Part shown: one piece after another, positions 1-8,353 of the stretch | How positions within the stretch are numbered: position 1 is the stretch's first letter | Layout of the letters: the number at the start of each line of letters is the position of its first letter | Assembly: GCF_900117395.1 (NCBI RefSeq) | Contig: NZ_FPEG01000002.1 | Span: 434,001-498,000, forward strand | Direction: 5' to 3' | Length of the DNA stretch: 64,000 nt | Source of the DNA: Agrococcus sp. Marseille-P2731 | Lineage (GTDB): Bacteria > Actinomycetota > Actinomycetes > Actinomycetales > Microbacteriaceae | Notes under the pieces: model-generated | The model's input: only the letters and a program-made list of their open reading frames with translations | What the model was told of the DNA's origin: nothing | Databases searched by the model: none | Program-made: the position numbers and the translations under genes

Positions 1-211
1 CGCCGAGCGCGGCGCGATCGAGCGAGCCGTCTGCGAGCACCAGGTGATCGCCGAAGGCCGCGGCGATCTCGGCGAGCACCGGCTGGCCCGGCTGCTGCAG
101 CTCGCGCACGAGCGCATCGGCGTCGATCACGACCGCGCCGTGCGCTGCGAGCCGGCGGGCGATGGTGGACTTGCCGGAGGCGATGCCGCCGGTGAGCGCG
201 ACGAGGGGCAT
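1..211 (-). CDS. coaE: dephospho-CoA kinase, N-terminal part (cut by window edge)
   Basis: CoaE phosphorylates the 3'-hydroxyl of dephospho-CoA with ATP, the last step of coenzyme A synthesis in the cytosol. The first 70 residues are visible, starting MPLVALTGGIASGKST, which carries the Walker A P-loop (GGIASGKS) typical of CoaE at the extreme N-terminus. It is followed by the family pattern VIDADALVRELQQPG, with the Asp that acts in substrate binding and catalysis. The ATG at 211 is preceded by GGAGC. The rest of the gene lies outside the window. It is divergent from the response regulator at 311. Its proximity to rpsA and polA matches other Actinobacteria. The identification is firm although only about a third of the protein is present. 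Confidence 0.93.
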   Translation of the reverse strand, partial: MPLVALTGGIASGKSTIARRLAAHGAVVIDADALVRELQQPGQPVLAEIAAAFGDHLVLADGSLDRAALG

Positions 212-250
212 GCTCCGAGTGTGGCACGGGGAGCGCGCATGACTCGTCGC

Positions 251-256
251 TAGGAT
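251..256 (+). promoter_or_regulatory. candidate -10 box (TAGGAT) for the response regulator
   Basis: In the 99-nt divergent gap between coaE and the response regulator, TAGGAT fits the actinobacterial TANNNT -10 consensus and lies about 55 nt before the ATG at 311. No convincing -35 is visible. Motif match only. Confidence 0.35.
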
Positions 257-310
257 GACCCTGCGCGCACCGAGCGAGACCGCGGCGCGCGGCAGAGGCG
301 GGGAGACCAC

Positions 311-1159
311 ATGGCTGAGGACGTCGCAGTCGTCATCGAGGACGGCGAAGACATTCGAGAGCTGCTTGCGCAGGTGCTGACGCAGGGCGGCTTCGAGGTG
401 TACTCGGCCGCTGACGGCGCCAGCGGGGTCGAGCTCGTGCGCGCGCACGACCCCATCGTGGTGACGATCGACGTCAACATGCCTGGCATCGACGGCTTCG
501 AGACCGCGCGCCAGGTGCGTGCGATCAGCACCGCCTACATCGTGATGATCACCGCGCGCGGCGACGAGATCGACACGCTCGTCGGCCTGCAGACCGGGGC
601 CGACGACTACATCGTCAAGCCGTTCCGACCCAGAGAGCTGCGCGCCCGCATCGAGGCCATGATGCGGCGCCCCCGCGTCATCGCGTCGACGCACCCGTCG
701 CCTCCGCTGCCGCCTGTGGCCGAGGCCGAGCGCGTCCCGCACCCGGCGAGCGGCGGCGGCGCGAGCCCCACGGCGACGATGCCAGCGCCCGTCGAACAGG
801 TCTCCTCCGTGCCGTGGAGCGAGCTCGAGCACGAGGACAGCGCGCTCGAGCACCGTGGCCTGCGGCTCGAGTCCGGTGCGCGCGTCGTGGAGCTCGACGG
901 CGCCGAGGTCGAGCTCACGCGCAGCGAGTTCGACATCCTGCGGATGCTGCTGAGCTCGGGCCGACGCGTCGTCAGCAAGATGCAGCTCGCCGGCATGCTG
1001 CGCGGCGAGCGCGGCGAGCCCGACCACTACCTGAGCGAGCACGACGCGCGAGCCATCGAGGTGCACGTCGCGAACCTGCGCAGGAAGCTCGGCGAGTCCC
1101 CCTCCGACCCGCGCTGGATCGAGACGGTCCGCGGCGTCGGCTATCGCCGCACGTCCTGA
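311..1159 (+). CDS. OmpR-family response regulator with long linker
   Basis: This is a two-component DNA-binding response regulator of 282 residues. Residues 5-120 form the receiver domain, with acidic pocket E10/D11, phospho-acceptor D54 (TIDVNMPG) and the conserved lysine K103 (DDYIVKPF). Residues about 182-282 form an OmpR/PhoB winged helix ending in WIETVRGVGYR, the usual beta-hairpin wing. Between them is an unusually long Pro/Ala/Ser-rich linker of about 60 residues. The gene is convergent with the GGDEF and histidine kinase pair, so it is not in one operon with them, but the kinase is the nearest candidate partner. Its target genes cannot be told from sequence. Family assignment is firm; the partner is inference. 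Confidence 0.93.
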   Translation: MAEDVAVVIEDGEDIRELLAQVLTQGGFEVYSAADGASGVELVRAHDPIVVTIDVNMPGIDGFETARQVRAISTAYIVMITARGDEIDTLVGLQTGADDYIVKPFRPRELRARIEAMMRRPRVIASTHPSPPLPPVAEAERVPHPASGGGASPTATMPAPVEQVSSVPWSELEHEDSALEHRGLRLESGARVVELDGAEVELTRSEFDILRMLLSSGRRVVSKMQLAGMLRGERGEPDHYLSEHDARAIEVHVANLRRKLGESPSDPRWIETVRGVGYRRTS

Positions 1160-1205
1160 CGGGCGCTGCGCGCCGCGCGTCCGGCGGCTCGCCGGCCCGG
1201 GCCCG

Positions 1206-2414
1206 CTACCGCTCGCGCGCCCGCCCGTCGCGGGCTGACGCATCCTCGTCGTCGTCCTCGCCTGCGACGACCACCGTGACGTCGTCGCTCGCGATCGCGC
1301 GCTTCGCCGCGAGCCGAGCGGCATCCAGGAGCACGTCGCGGTCGTAGCCCGAGATGCTCGTGAGGCTCACGCCCATGCCGATCGGCGGCACCACCGGCAC
1401 GCCGGCAGTGGCGAGCTGGTCGAGCATCGCCCGGTGCATGCGCGCCGCCAGCTGCCGCGCGTCGGCCGGCGAGGAGGGCTGGAACGCGAGCAGGAGCGCA
1501 CCCCGATCGTCCGTGCCGAGGGCCGCGGTGGTCGGCGACAGCCGGCGCGCCGCGGCCCGCGCGGACTGGCGGACGTGCTCGGCCTCGTCGGCGCCGAAGG
1601 CCGTCGCGATGCGAGCGAGCGAGTCGATGCGGATCACGAGCACAGCGAAGAGCTCGGCGCGGCGATTGGCCCGCATGAGGCGGCCTCCGAGCACTCGCAC
1701 GAACGAGGGCAGCAGCAGGACGCCGTCAGGCGCGATGGCCATCAGCGAGGAGTCCTCGGTGCCGCGCAGCCGCACCTGCTCGGCGCGCAGGACGGAGGTG
1801 GTCATCGCGGCGACGATGACGAGCCCGATGATCGCGAGGCCGGCGACCGTGCTGCTCATCCAGGGCTCGGCATCGCTGCGCGCACCGAGTGCGAGCGAGC
1901 CGATCAGGCGCGCGACCTGGAAGGCGCTCGCCGCGGCGAGCACGCTGGCGAAGCCGAGCGCCGAGCGCGTGTGGCGCATCGCGCCGCCCACCGCCTCGAT
2001 GGCGGCGAGCGCTGCCATGGCGGCGTTCGCGGCGAACATGACCCACTCGGCGCGCCACGGGGGCGTCGTCAGCCCCTCCAGCAGCACGGCGGCGCAGGTG
2101 AGCAGGGCGGCTGCCGCGACAACCACCCCTGCGCTCCTGCCCCGCTTGCCGTTGTAGACGCGCACGCCGATCCAGAACAGCCCGAGCCCCGTCACCCAGG
2201 CGCCGTTGCCGACGGCCAGGGGCCACCAGCCTGCCTCGGTCACCGCGTCCAGCACGTAGGCCTCGGTGGCGACCATGCCCGCGATGAAGCCGAGCGCCCA
2301 GACGCGACCGGCACGGTCGTCCTTGCGCAGCATCGTCTCCAGCACGAAGACGCCGCCGGCCACGTGCACGACGATCGCGGTCAGCAGGGTGACCGTGCCG
2401 GGATCGAGGTTCAT
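1206..2414 (-). CDS. membrane protein with degenerate GGDEF-like C-terminal domain
   Basis: The protein has 402 residues. Residues 1-205 contain about six hydrophobic segments (for example 10-30, 36-58, 68-87, 95-113, 155-175 and 188-206). A cytosolic region follows from about 215. It resembles a diguanylate cyclase: a hydrophobic strand then IRIDSLARI (usual DIDxFKxIND), and a later AARLAAKRA (usual ADxALYxAK). The position of the GGDEF signature reads GTDDRGA near residues 300-306, so cyclic-di-GMP synthesis is doubtful. The C-terminus is acidic (EDDDEDASARD). Its ATG overlaps the stop of the upstream histidine kinase (ATGA), so the two are probably translated together and may act as one signalling unit. 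The GGDEF assignment rests on my motif reading only. Confidence 0.6.
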   Translation of the reverse strand: MNLDPGTVTLLTAIVVHVAGGVFVLETMLRKDDRAGRVWALGFIAGMVATEAYVLDAVTEAGWWPLAVGNGAWVTGLGLFWIGVRVYNGKRGRSAGVVVAAAALLTCAAVLLEGLTTPPWRAEWVMFAANAAMAALAAIEAVGGAMRHTRSALGFASVLAAASAFQVARLIGSLALGARSDAEPWMSSTVAGLAIIGLVIVAAMTTSVLRAEQVRLRGTEDSSLMAIAPDGVLLLPSFVRVLGGRLMRANRRAELFAVLVIRIDSLARIATAFGADEAEHVRQSARAAARRLSPTTAALGTDDRGALLLAFQPSSPADARQLAARMHRAMLDQLATAGVPVVPPIGMGVSLTSISGYDRDVLLDAARLAAKRAIASDDVTVVVAGEDDDEDASARDGRARER

Positions 2415-4036
2415 GCGCTCACTCCCGTGATGCCGAGCGGCAGCCGCACGACGAAGGTCGCGCCGGAGCCCAGCTGGCTCTGCACGGTGATCTCGCCGCC
2501 GTGCGCGCGCACGAGGTCGCGGCTGATCGTGAGCCCGAGCCCGTTGCCGTGCGGCCGGCTCGACCTCGCGGCCGCGCCGCGGAACCGGCGCTCGAACAGC
2601 CGCGGCAGCGCCTCCTCCGAGATCCCCGGCCCGTCGTCGCGGACGACGAGCCACGCGTGCTTGTCGTCGCTCGTCACGCCCACCTCGATCAGGCCGTCGC
2701 CCGTGTGGTAGCTGACGGCGTTGCCCACCAGGTTGTCGACGACCTGACGGATGCGGATGGGGTCGATGGCGGCGACGGTGTGCTCGACGCCCGAGGTGTC
2801 GATGCGGATGCCGCGCGTGCCGGCGCGAGGCTCGAGCGACTCGACCGAGGCGAGCACGATGCGCGAGAGCTCCTCCTCGACGGGGCGCACGTCGAAGCGA
2901 CCGGGCCCGTCGGCGGTCGCGGCGAGCACGTCGCCGATGATGACGAGCAGGCGCGAGGCGTTGCGCTCCGCGATCTCCAGGCTGCGTCGCGCCTGCCCGC
3001 CCACGCCCGGATCCTCGAGCGCGAGGTCGAGGTGACCGAGCACGCTCGTCAGCGGCGTGCGCAGCTCGTGCGAGACCGAGGCGACCAGCTCGTCGCGCAT
3101 GGACACCGCCATCCGCTCTGCCGTCACGTCGCGCGTCACCAGGATCGCGCCGACATCGGTGCCATCGACGTCGATGAGCCTGCGGGCGGTCGACTGCATG
3201 GCGCGCCTGCCCTCGCCCGGCGGGCCCTGCCAGTGCAGCGCGTTCTCGAAGGTCTCGCCGCGCCTGGCGCGCGCGAGGGGCGCCTGCGCGGGCTCGATGG
3301 GCGTCTCCCCGTCGCCGTCGAAGAGCTGGCCCTCCGCGCCGACGGCGCTCAGTCGTGAGTGGGCGTCGTTCTCGATCGAGATCGAGCCGTCCGCACCGAT
3401 GCGCACGACGCCGAAGTCGACGGCGTCGAGGAGCTCGCTCACGGCGTCCTCCTGCCGGCGCGCGCGCTCGACCGCGTGATCCAGGTACTCCGCCTGCTCG
3501 TCCAGCAGCACCCGCTGCGCTGCGGCACGGCGCGCGGCGACGAACGCGACGATCGCTGCGACCGAGATCGCGAGCGGCCCGAGCACGATCTGCACGGCGC
3601 TCGTGAACCCCTCGTGCATCGAGGTGACCGCCCAGAACAGCACGCTCGGCCCCGCCGCGCCCACGGCGAGCCCCTGCCAGCCTCCGATGGTCGCGAGCCA
3701 CGTGGCAGGCACCATCCACAGCAGCCACAGCTGGGCCTCCGGCTGCCCGAGCTGCAGCTGGAAGATCGCGGCGAGGTCACCGATCGGCACGAGCGCGACC
3801 CACCGGGGGTGGATGCGGTTCCACGGCACCACGAGGGCGACGATCGTGAGCGTGAAGAGGGAGAGCACCCCGAAGAAGAGCGTCTCGCCGTCCTGCAGCT
3901 CGTCGAGCACGACGACGAGGCCGCACGCCGCGAGGCACGCCGCGGCCAGCAGCAGCTGGTTCACGGCGGTCGCGCGCTCGCGCGTCCGGTCGGTCCGCAC
4001 GTGCGCCGTGCGACCCGTCCTGCCGCCCGCGCTCAT
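2411..4036 (-). CDS. membrane PAS-like sensor histidine kinase
   Basis: The protein has 541 residues. Residues 25-170 carry about five to six transmembrane segments, and residues 195-310 form a PAS-like region. The HisKA dimerisation domain has phospho-acceptor H323 in SHELRTPLT. The HATPase domain shows the N box (DNLVGNAVSYH, about 434-444), G1 box (DDGPGIS, about 467-473), F box (LFERRFRG) and G2 box (GNGLGLTI, about 497-504). All catalytic motifs are intact. The ATG at 4036 was chosen because a -10-like TACGGT sits 6 nt before it and the N-terminus is then a short basic tail before the first helix. The gene overlaps the downstream GGDEF-like gene by 4 nt. Its ligand is unknown; the response regulator at 311-1159 is a likely but unproven partner. 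Confidence 0.9.
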   Translation of the reverse strand: MSAGGRTGRTAHVRTDRTRERATAVNQLLLAAACLAACGLVVVLDELQDGETLFFGVLSLFTLTIVALVVPWNRIHPRWVALVPIGDLAAIFQLQLGQPEAQLWLLWMVPATWLATIGGWQGLAVGAAGPSVLFWAVTSMHEGFTSAVQIVLGPLAISVAAIVAFVAARRAAAQRVLLDEQAEYLDHAVERARRQEDAVSELLDAVDFGVVRIGADGSISIENDAHSRLSAVGAEGQLFDGDGETPIEPAQAPLARARRGETFENALHWQGPPGEGRRAMQSTARRLIDVDGTDVGAILVTRDVTAERMAVSMRDELVASVSHELRTPLTSVLGHLDLALEDPGVGGQARRSLEIAERNASRLLVIIGDVLAATADGPGRFDVRPVEEELSRIVLASVESLEPRAGTRGIRIDTSGVEHTVAAIDPIRIRQVVDNLVGNAVSYHTGDGLIEVGVTSDDKHAWLVVRDDGPGISEEALPRLFERRFRGAAARSSRPHGNGLGLTISRDLVRAHGGEITVQSQLGSGATFVVRLPLGITGVSA

Positions 4037-4042
4037 GGGATG

Positions 4043-4048
4043 ACCGTA
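4043..4048 (-). promoter_or_regulatory. candidate -10 box (TACGGT) giving a leaderless kinase mRNA
   Basis: On the minus strand TACGGT is followed by six bases and then the ATG of the histidine kinase. With normal spacing from -10 to +1, transcription would start at or next to the A of the ATG. Actinobacteria are known to use leaderless mRNAs widely. Motif and spacing only. Confidence 0.35.
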
Positions 4049-4089
4049 TCGCGCCGCGGGCCGCGGATCGTGCTCCCCGCGGGGACGGC

Positions 4090-4095
4090 TAGCAT
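4090..4095 (+). promoter_or_regulatory. candidate -10 box (TAGCAT) for the DUF4126 gene
   Basis: TAGCAT fits the TANNNT consensus 41 nt before the ATG at 4137, in the divergent gap with the histidine kinase. The leader would contain the strong ribosome binding site GGGAGGAGGA at 4121-4130. No clear -35 is visible. Confidence 0.35.
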
Positions 4096-4136
4096 CGCGG
4101 CAGGCGGTGCGCCGCACCGCGGGAGGAGGAGTCGCC

Positions 4137-4760
4137 ATGCTCGAGTTCCTGACGGGCTCCGGGCTCGCCGCCGCGGCGGGCATGAACGCCTACATCCCCA
4201 TGCTGGTCATCGGCCTCGCGAACCGCTTCTTCCCCGACGCCCTCGCACTGCCGGAGGGCTGGGCGTGGATCTCGAGCTGGTGGGTGCTCGGCATCCTCGC
4301 CGTACTGCTCGTCGTCGAGGTGGTCGCCGACAAGATCCCGGCGGTCGACAGCGTCAACGACGTGCTGCAGACGATCGTGCGCCCCACCGCGGGCGGGCTC
4401 GTCTTCGGCTCCTCCTCCACCGCCTCGACCGTCGCCGTCACCGACCCGGCTGCGTTCTTCGCGTCGAACCAGTGGGTGCCGATCGTCGTCGGCGCGATCA
4501 TCGCGCTCACCGTGCATGTCGGCAAGACCGCCATGCGCCCCGCAGCGAACGCGGCGACCGTCGGCGCCGCCGCTCCGATCGTCTCGACCATCGAGGACGT
4601 CGGCGCCATCGGGATGTCGCTGCTGGCGATCGTCGCGCCCGTCCTGGTGCTGCTCGCGCTCGCCCTGCTCGGCCTGCTCGGCTGGTCGATCTGGCGCACG
4701 GCCAGGAAGCGTCGGAACGCCGATCTGCGGCCAGCGACCGACCGCCTCCCGGCGGACTGA
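4137..4760 (+). CDS. DUF4126-family integral membrane protein
   Basis: This 207-residue membrane protein has about four to five hydrophobic segments (roughly 8-28, 47-66, 122-142 and 155-185). It matches the DUF4126 pattern by eye: an N-terminal GLAAAAGMNAYIPML segment, VVEVVADKIPAVDSVNDVLQTIVRP, and a later segment rich in small residues. The biochemical role of the family is not known to me. The ATG at 4137 follows the ribosome binding site GGGAGGAGGA by 6 nt, which decides it over the upstream in-frame ATG at 4107. It is divergent from the histidine kinase and convergent with the serine hydrolase, so it is probably a single-gene unit. The C-terminus is basic and likely cytosolic. Confidence 0.78.
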   Translation: MLEFLTGSGLAAAAGMNAYIPMLVIGLANRFFPDALALPEGWAWISSWWVLGILAVLLVVEVVADKIPAVDSVNDVLQTIVRPTAGGLVFGSSSTASTVAVTDPAAFFASNQWVPIVVGAIIALTVHVGKTAMRPAANAATVGAAAPIVSTIEDVGAIGMSLLAIVAPVLVLLALALLGLLGWSIWRTARKRRNADLRPATDRLPAD

Positions 4761-4794
4761 CGGCCGACCGCCGGCTCAGCCGTCGCAGCCGGGT

Positions 4795-6183
4795 TCAGCT
4801 GATCGGCCCCTCGACCCGCTCCATGTGCATCGCGCCGCGCCACCGCACGACGCGACCCGCGGCATCCCGCTCCGCGGTCGCGATCTCGCGGCCGGCGCCC
4901 ATGCCGGTCGACGCGATGATGCGCACGCGCTCGTCGTCGAGCGGCTCCAGCACGTCCGCGAGCTGCAGCGGGTCGGGCGCGGTCGGGTTGATGCACAGCA
5001 GCCGGCCGCCCAGCTCCACGACGTCGATGCGGCCCCAGATGCTCGCGAACGTGCCCTCGAACGAGCGCGCCAGCGCGAGCTGCTCCTGATCCGCCCCCGA
5101 CCCGGTCTGCTCGGCCGCATCGACCGCGGTCTGCACGATGCCGGCGACACCGATCGCCAGCTCCTCCGCCGGCCCGTCGATGGCGTTGGCGAAGACGCTG
5201 ATGACGATGTCGCGCTCCGCGTCGACCAGCGTCCGCGTCGCCTGGCCGGTCCACGCGCCGCCGTGCCCGGCCCATTCGCGCCCGTCGAGCGTGCGCAGCA
5301 TGAGCCCGAGCCCGTAGCCGGAGTCGACGCCCGGGCGCGAGGTCGACCACTGGCGCTGCCGCATGCGGCGCCGCGTCGGCGCCGCCAGCAGGCGGTCATC
5401 GGCATCGGTCACGGCGCGCAGCGCATCCGTGAGCTCCGCCGCCGTCGAGACCGCGCCCGTCGCCGCGGCCAGCGCGCCCGTCGAGGGGTTGCCGAGCACC
5501 GTGCGCTCGTCGCTCGAGTGCAGCGCCGAGTGACCGGCCACGAGCGGCGCTCCCTCCCCCTCGCCGCGATCGCCGGTCCTCACGTCACCGGCGATCGCGT
5601 CGAGGCCGAGCGGTGCGAAGACCAGCTGCTCGAGCGCGTCGACGTAGGGGCGGCCCGTGATCTGCTCGATCACGAGCCCGAGCAGGCCGAACCCGATGTT
5701 CGAGTACTTGAACTCGGCGGATGCGGGCAGGCGCGCGACCCCGGCGCGCGCGATCGCGAGCAGTCGGTCGGCGTCCGGGAAGTCGGACTCCAGGCGCCAG
5801 AAGGAGACGTCGTCGCTATCACGGGTCGCACCGCTGCCATGCGAGAGCAGCTCGCGCACGAGGAGCGCACCAGCGTCGGTGTCGCGCAGCGCCGGCACGT
5901 GCTGCTCAGCCGCATCGTCGAGCCGCAGCCGGCCCTCGTCGACGAGCCGCATGGCGGCGAGCGCCGCGAGCGACTTCGAGTGCGAGGCGATCCGGAAGCG
6001 GTGCTGCGGCGTCAGGGCCGCGTGCGTGGACGCATCCGCCACCCCGTGCGCCGTGTCGAGGACGAGCTCGCCGCCGATGCGCACGGCGGCCTGCACGCCC
6101 GGCACGCGCAGCCGCCACCGCCGGTACGCGAGCCAGCGGTCGGCGTAGTCGAGGGCACGGGTGAGCGAGTCGTCAGCGAGCAT
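4795..6183 (-). CDS. serine hydrolase of the beta-lactamase / class C PBP family
   Basis: This 462-residue protein belongs to the serine beta-lactamase-like superfamily (esterases, D-aminopeptidases, class C-like PBPs). The active-site tetrad S67-H-S-K70 (IASHSKSLAA) gives the nucleophile and general base, and Y160-S-N162 (FKYSNIGFG) is the second motif. The region ELLSHGSGATRD matches the usual family LLxHxSG segment. There is no signal peptide, so it is probably cytosolic, and substrates are more likely esters or peptides than beta-lactams. A C-terminal region after about residue 340 resembles the beta-barrel found in such esterases. The ATG at 6183 was chosen because further upstream the frame would run into the rpsA terminator hairpin. 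Substrate unknown. Confidence 0.82.
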   Translation of the reverse strand: MLADDSLTRALDYADRWLAYRRWRLRVPGVQAAVRIGGELVLDTAHGVADASTHAALTPQHRFRIASHSKSLAALAAMRLVDEGRLRLDDAAEQHVPALRDTDAGALLVRELLSHGSGATRDSDDVSFWRLESDFPDADRLLAIARAGVARLPASAEFKYSNIGFGLLGLVIEQITGRPYVDALEQLVFAPLGLDAIAGDVRTGDRGEGEGAPLVAGHSALHSSDERTVLGNPSTGALAAATGAVSTAAELTDALRAVTDADDRLLAAPTRRRMRQRQWSTSRPGVDSGYGLGLMLRTLDGREWAGHGGAWTGQATRTLVDAERDIVISVFANAIDGPAEELAIGVAGIVQTAVDAAEQTGSGADQEQLALARSFEGTFASIWGRIDVVELGGRLLCINPTAPDPLQLADVLEPLDDERVRIIASTGMGAGREIATAERDAAGRVVRWRGAMHMERVEGPIS

Positions 6184-6230
6184 GCGTCGATCCTCGCACC
6201 GGGGCGCGCTCGACCGCTCGCGCAACGCGA

Positions 6231-6260
6231 AGCGGGCCGCACCCGGAGGTGCGGCCCGCT
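6231..6260 (-). terminator. hairpin after rpsA
   Basis: A perfect 13-bp stem (6231-6243 with 6248-6260) and a 4-nt loop lie 14 nt past the rpsA stop. It is very GC-rich and lacks a clear U tract, as is common for actinobacterial terminators. It separates rpsA from the serine hydrolase gene. Confidence 0.6.
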
Positions 6261-6274
6261 CGTGGATGCGGTGC

Positions 6275-7735
6275 TTACTCGGCGGAGCCGGTGAGCTTCT
6301 CGCGCAGTGCGGCGAGCGCCTCGTCGTCGGCGAGAGTGCCCGCGCCCGACTCCTCCGTCGAACCACCGAACGACTGCGCGCCCGAGGGAGCGTCGTTCGA
6401 GGTGAGCTCGGCGTCGCGAGCAGCGGCGACCTGCGCCTTGTGCGCCTCCCAGCGCGTCTGCGCTGCGGCGTACTCGGCCTCCCAAGCCTCGCGCTGCGTG
6501 TCGAAGCCTTCCTTCCACTCGTTCGTCTCGGGGTCGAAGCCCTCCGGGAACTTGTAGTTGCCCTGCTCGTCGTACTCGGCGAGCATGCCGTAGAGCGCCG
6601 GGTCGAAGTCGGCACCGTCGGGGTCGACGCCCTCGTTCGCCTGCTTCAGCGAGAGCGAGATGCGGCGGCGCTCGAGGTCGATGTCGATGATCTTCACGAA
6701 GACCTCGTCGTTGACCGAGACCACCTGGTCAGCGGTCTCGACGTGCTTCGCCGACAGCTCCGAGATGTGCACGAGGCCCTCGATGCCGTCCGCGACGCGC
6801 ACGAACGCACCGAAGGTGACGAGCTTCGTGACCTTGCCCGGTGCGACCTGGCCGATGGCGTGGGTGCGGGCGAAGATCTGCCACGGGTCCTCCTGCGTCG
6901 CCTTGAGCGACAGCGAGACGCGCTCGCGGTCGAGCTCGACGGTGAGGATCTCGACGGTGACCTCCTGGCCGACCTCGACGACCTCGGAGGCGTGCTCGAT
7001 GTGCTTCCACGAGAGCTCCGAGACGTGCACGAGGCCGTCAACGCCGCCCAGGTCGACGAACGCACCGAAGTTGACGATCGACGACACGACGCCCTTGCGG
7101 ACCTGGCCCTTCTGCAGCGACTGCAGGAAGGCACCGCGCGATGCCGACTGCGTCTCCTCGAGGAGAGCGCGGCGCGAGAGCACGACGTTGTTGCGGTTCT
7201 TGTCGAGCTCGAGGATCTTCGCCTCGATCTCCTGGCCGAGGTACGGCGTGAGGTCGCGCACGCGGCGGAGCTCGATGAGCGAGGCGGGGAGGAAGCCACG
7301 CAGGCCGATGTCGACGATGAGACCGCCCTTGACGACCTCGATGACCGTGCCGGTGACGACGCCGTCCTCGTCCTTGATGCGCTCGACATCGCCCCAGGCG
7401 CGCTCGTACTGCGCACGCTTCTTCGAGAGGATCAGGCGACCCTCCTTGTCCTCCTTCTGGAGGACGAGCGCCTCGACGGTGTCGCCGACCTCGACGACCT
7501 CGGTGGGGTCGACGTCGTGCTTGATGGAGAGCTCGCGCGAGGGGATGACGCCCTCGGTCTTGTAACCGACGTCGAGCAGGACCTCGTCGCGGTCGATCTT
7601 GACGACGGTGCCCTCGATGAGGTCGCCGTCGTTGAAGAACTTCAGGGTCTTCTCAACGGCGGCCATGAAGTCATCGGCCGAGCCGATGTCGTTCACGGCG
7701 ACCTGCTTGGGAGCCGTGGTCGTTGCAGTGGTCAT
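6275..7735 (-). CDS. rpsA: 30S ribosomal protein S1
   Basis: S1 binds mRNA on the small ribosomal subunit and helps translation initiation. The protein has 486 residues and four S1/OB-fold repeats at about 38-106, 122-190, 210-277 and 297-364. Each ends in a family signature such as GRLILSKKRA, NNVVLSRRA, ERVSLSLKA and RRISLSLKQ. Four repeats, rather than the six of Escherichia coli, is the normal actinobacterial form. A long acidic and Ala-rich tail follows repeat 4 (365-486) and carries no OB fold. The ATG at 7735 begins MTTATTTAPKQ, a typical N-terminus. A candidate -10 box and a leader of about 90 nt lie upstream, and a strong hairpin follows the gene, so it appears to be monocistronic. 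Confidence 0.97.
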   Translation of the reverse strand: MTTATTTAPKQVAVNDIGSADDFMAAVEKTLKFFNDGDLIEGTVVKIDRDEVLLDVGYKTEGVIPSRELSIKHDVDPTEVVEVGDTVEALVLQKEDKEGRLILSKKRAQYERAWGDVERIKDEDGVVTGTVIEVVKGGLIVDIGLRGFLPASLIELRRVRDLTPYLGQEIEAKILELDKNRNNVVLSRRALLEETQSASRGAFLQSLQKGQVRKGVVSSIVNFGAFVDLGGVDGLVHVSELSWKHIEHASEVVEVGQEVTVEILTVELDRERVSLSLKATQEDPWQIFARTHAIGQVAPGKVTKLVTFGAFVRVADGIEGLVHISELSAKHVETADQVVSVNDEVFVKIIDIDLERRRISLSLKQANEGVDPDGADFDPALYGMLAEYDEQGNYKFPEGFDPETNEWKEGFDTQREAWEAEYAAAQTRWEAHKAQVAAARDAELTSNDAPSGAQSFGGSTEESGAGTLADDEALAALREKLTGSAE

Positions 7736-7833
7736 AGAGTTCAAGGTGCCTTGTAGGGGGTATCGGGCCGACGGGCATGCGGATGCGCCGCGGCGGTTCG
7801 GATTGGTCTCGTCACCACACGAGTGACCTGCCA

Positions 7834-7839
7834 AGCCTA
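7834..7839 (-). promoter_or_regulatory. candidate -10 box (TAGGCT) for rpsA
   Basis: On the minus strand TAGGCT matches TANNNT about 100 nt before the rpsA ATG, in the only gap upstream of this highly expressed gene. The implied leader is about 90 nt. No strong -35 is seen. Confidence 0.45.
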
Positions 7840-7888
7840 CACGGCTGGCACGAGCGTCGCCACGCGGCCGCGGCGGGTCGGGACCGGC

Positions 7889-8353
7889 TCAGTCGTGCGC
7901 GAGCGCCGATCGCACGAGCATGGTGCCCAGAGGCTCGGCGCACATCGCCTCGCCCAGGTCCGCGTCGAAGAGGCCGCGCTCGACGAGCGATCGGATCGCC
8001 GCGTCGCGGTCTGCGGTCGCCGCCGCGATCAACGCCGGCTCGCTCAGGGCGCGCCAGCGGCCCATGTCGGCCTCCGTCTCTGCCTCGAGCGCGTCGACCT
8101 CCACATCCCACGCCTCCATGCGCGCTTCGTGCTCTCGGGCGGCCCTGCCGGCCCTGAGCCTGCCGAGCAGCCCGGTGGCGCGCTCCGCCATGGGTCGCGC
8201 GGCCCGCAGGCGCAGCGACTCGGCGTGCGCGCGATCGCAGTGCGCGAGCGGCTCGCCTGCGTGCGCGCCGAGGGCCGCGCGCTCGAGCTGCGCGAGCTGG
8301 TCGAAGTGATCGACCGGTTCGCGCAGCTCCGCCGCGGCCTCGAGCGCGCTCAC
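7889..8353 (-). CDS. hypothetical protein coupled to the DUF885 gene
   Basis: This is a 154-residue soluble protein that I do not recognise. It is rich in Ala, Glu, Arg and Leu and probably mostly helical, with possible coiled coil around residues 15-100. No transmembrane segment, signal peptide or catalytic motif is visible. The GTG start at 8353 overlaps the stop of the DUF885 gene (GTGA), which strongly suggests translational coupling and is the main reason for calling it real and for choosing this start. Codon use matches its neighbours. It lies upstream of the rpsA promoter and ends just before it. A role linked to the DUF885 protein is inference from coupling. Confidence 0.6.
   Translation of the reverse strand: MSALEAAAELREPVDHFDQLAQLERAALGAHAGEPLAHCDRAHAESLRLRAARPMAERATGLLGRLRAGRAAREHEARMEAWDVEVDALEAETEADMGRWRALSEPALIAAATADRDAAIRSLVERGLFDADLGEAMCAEPLGTMLVRSALAHD

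Noticed and set aside
4795-6183. Beta-lactamase resistance gene
   Set aside because: It has SxxK and YxN motifs but no signal peptide and resembles general serine hydrolases; resistance cannot be claimed.
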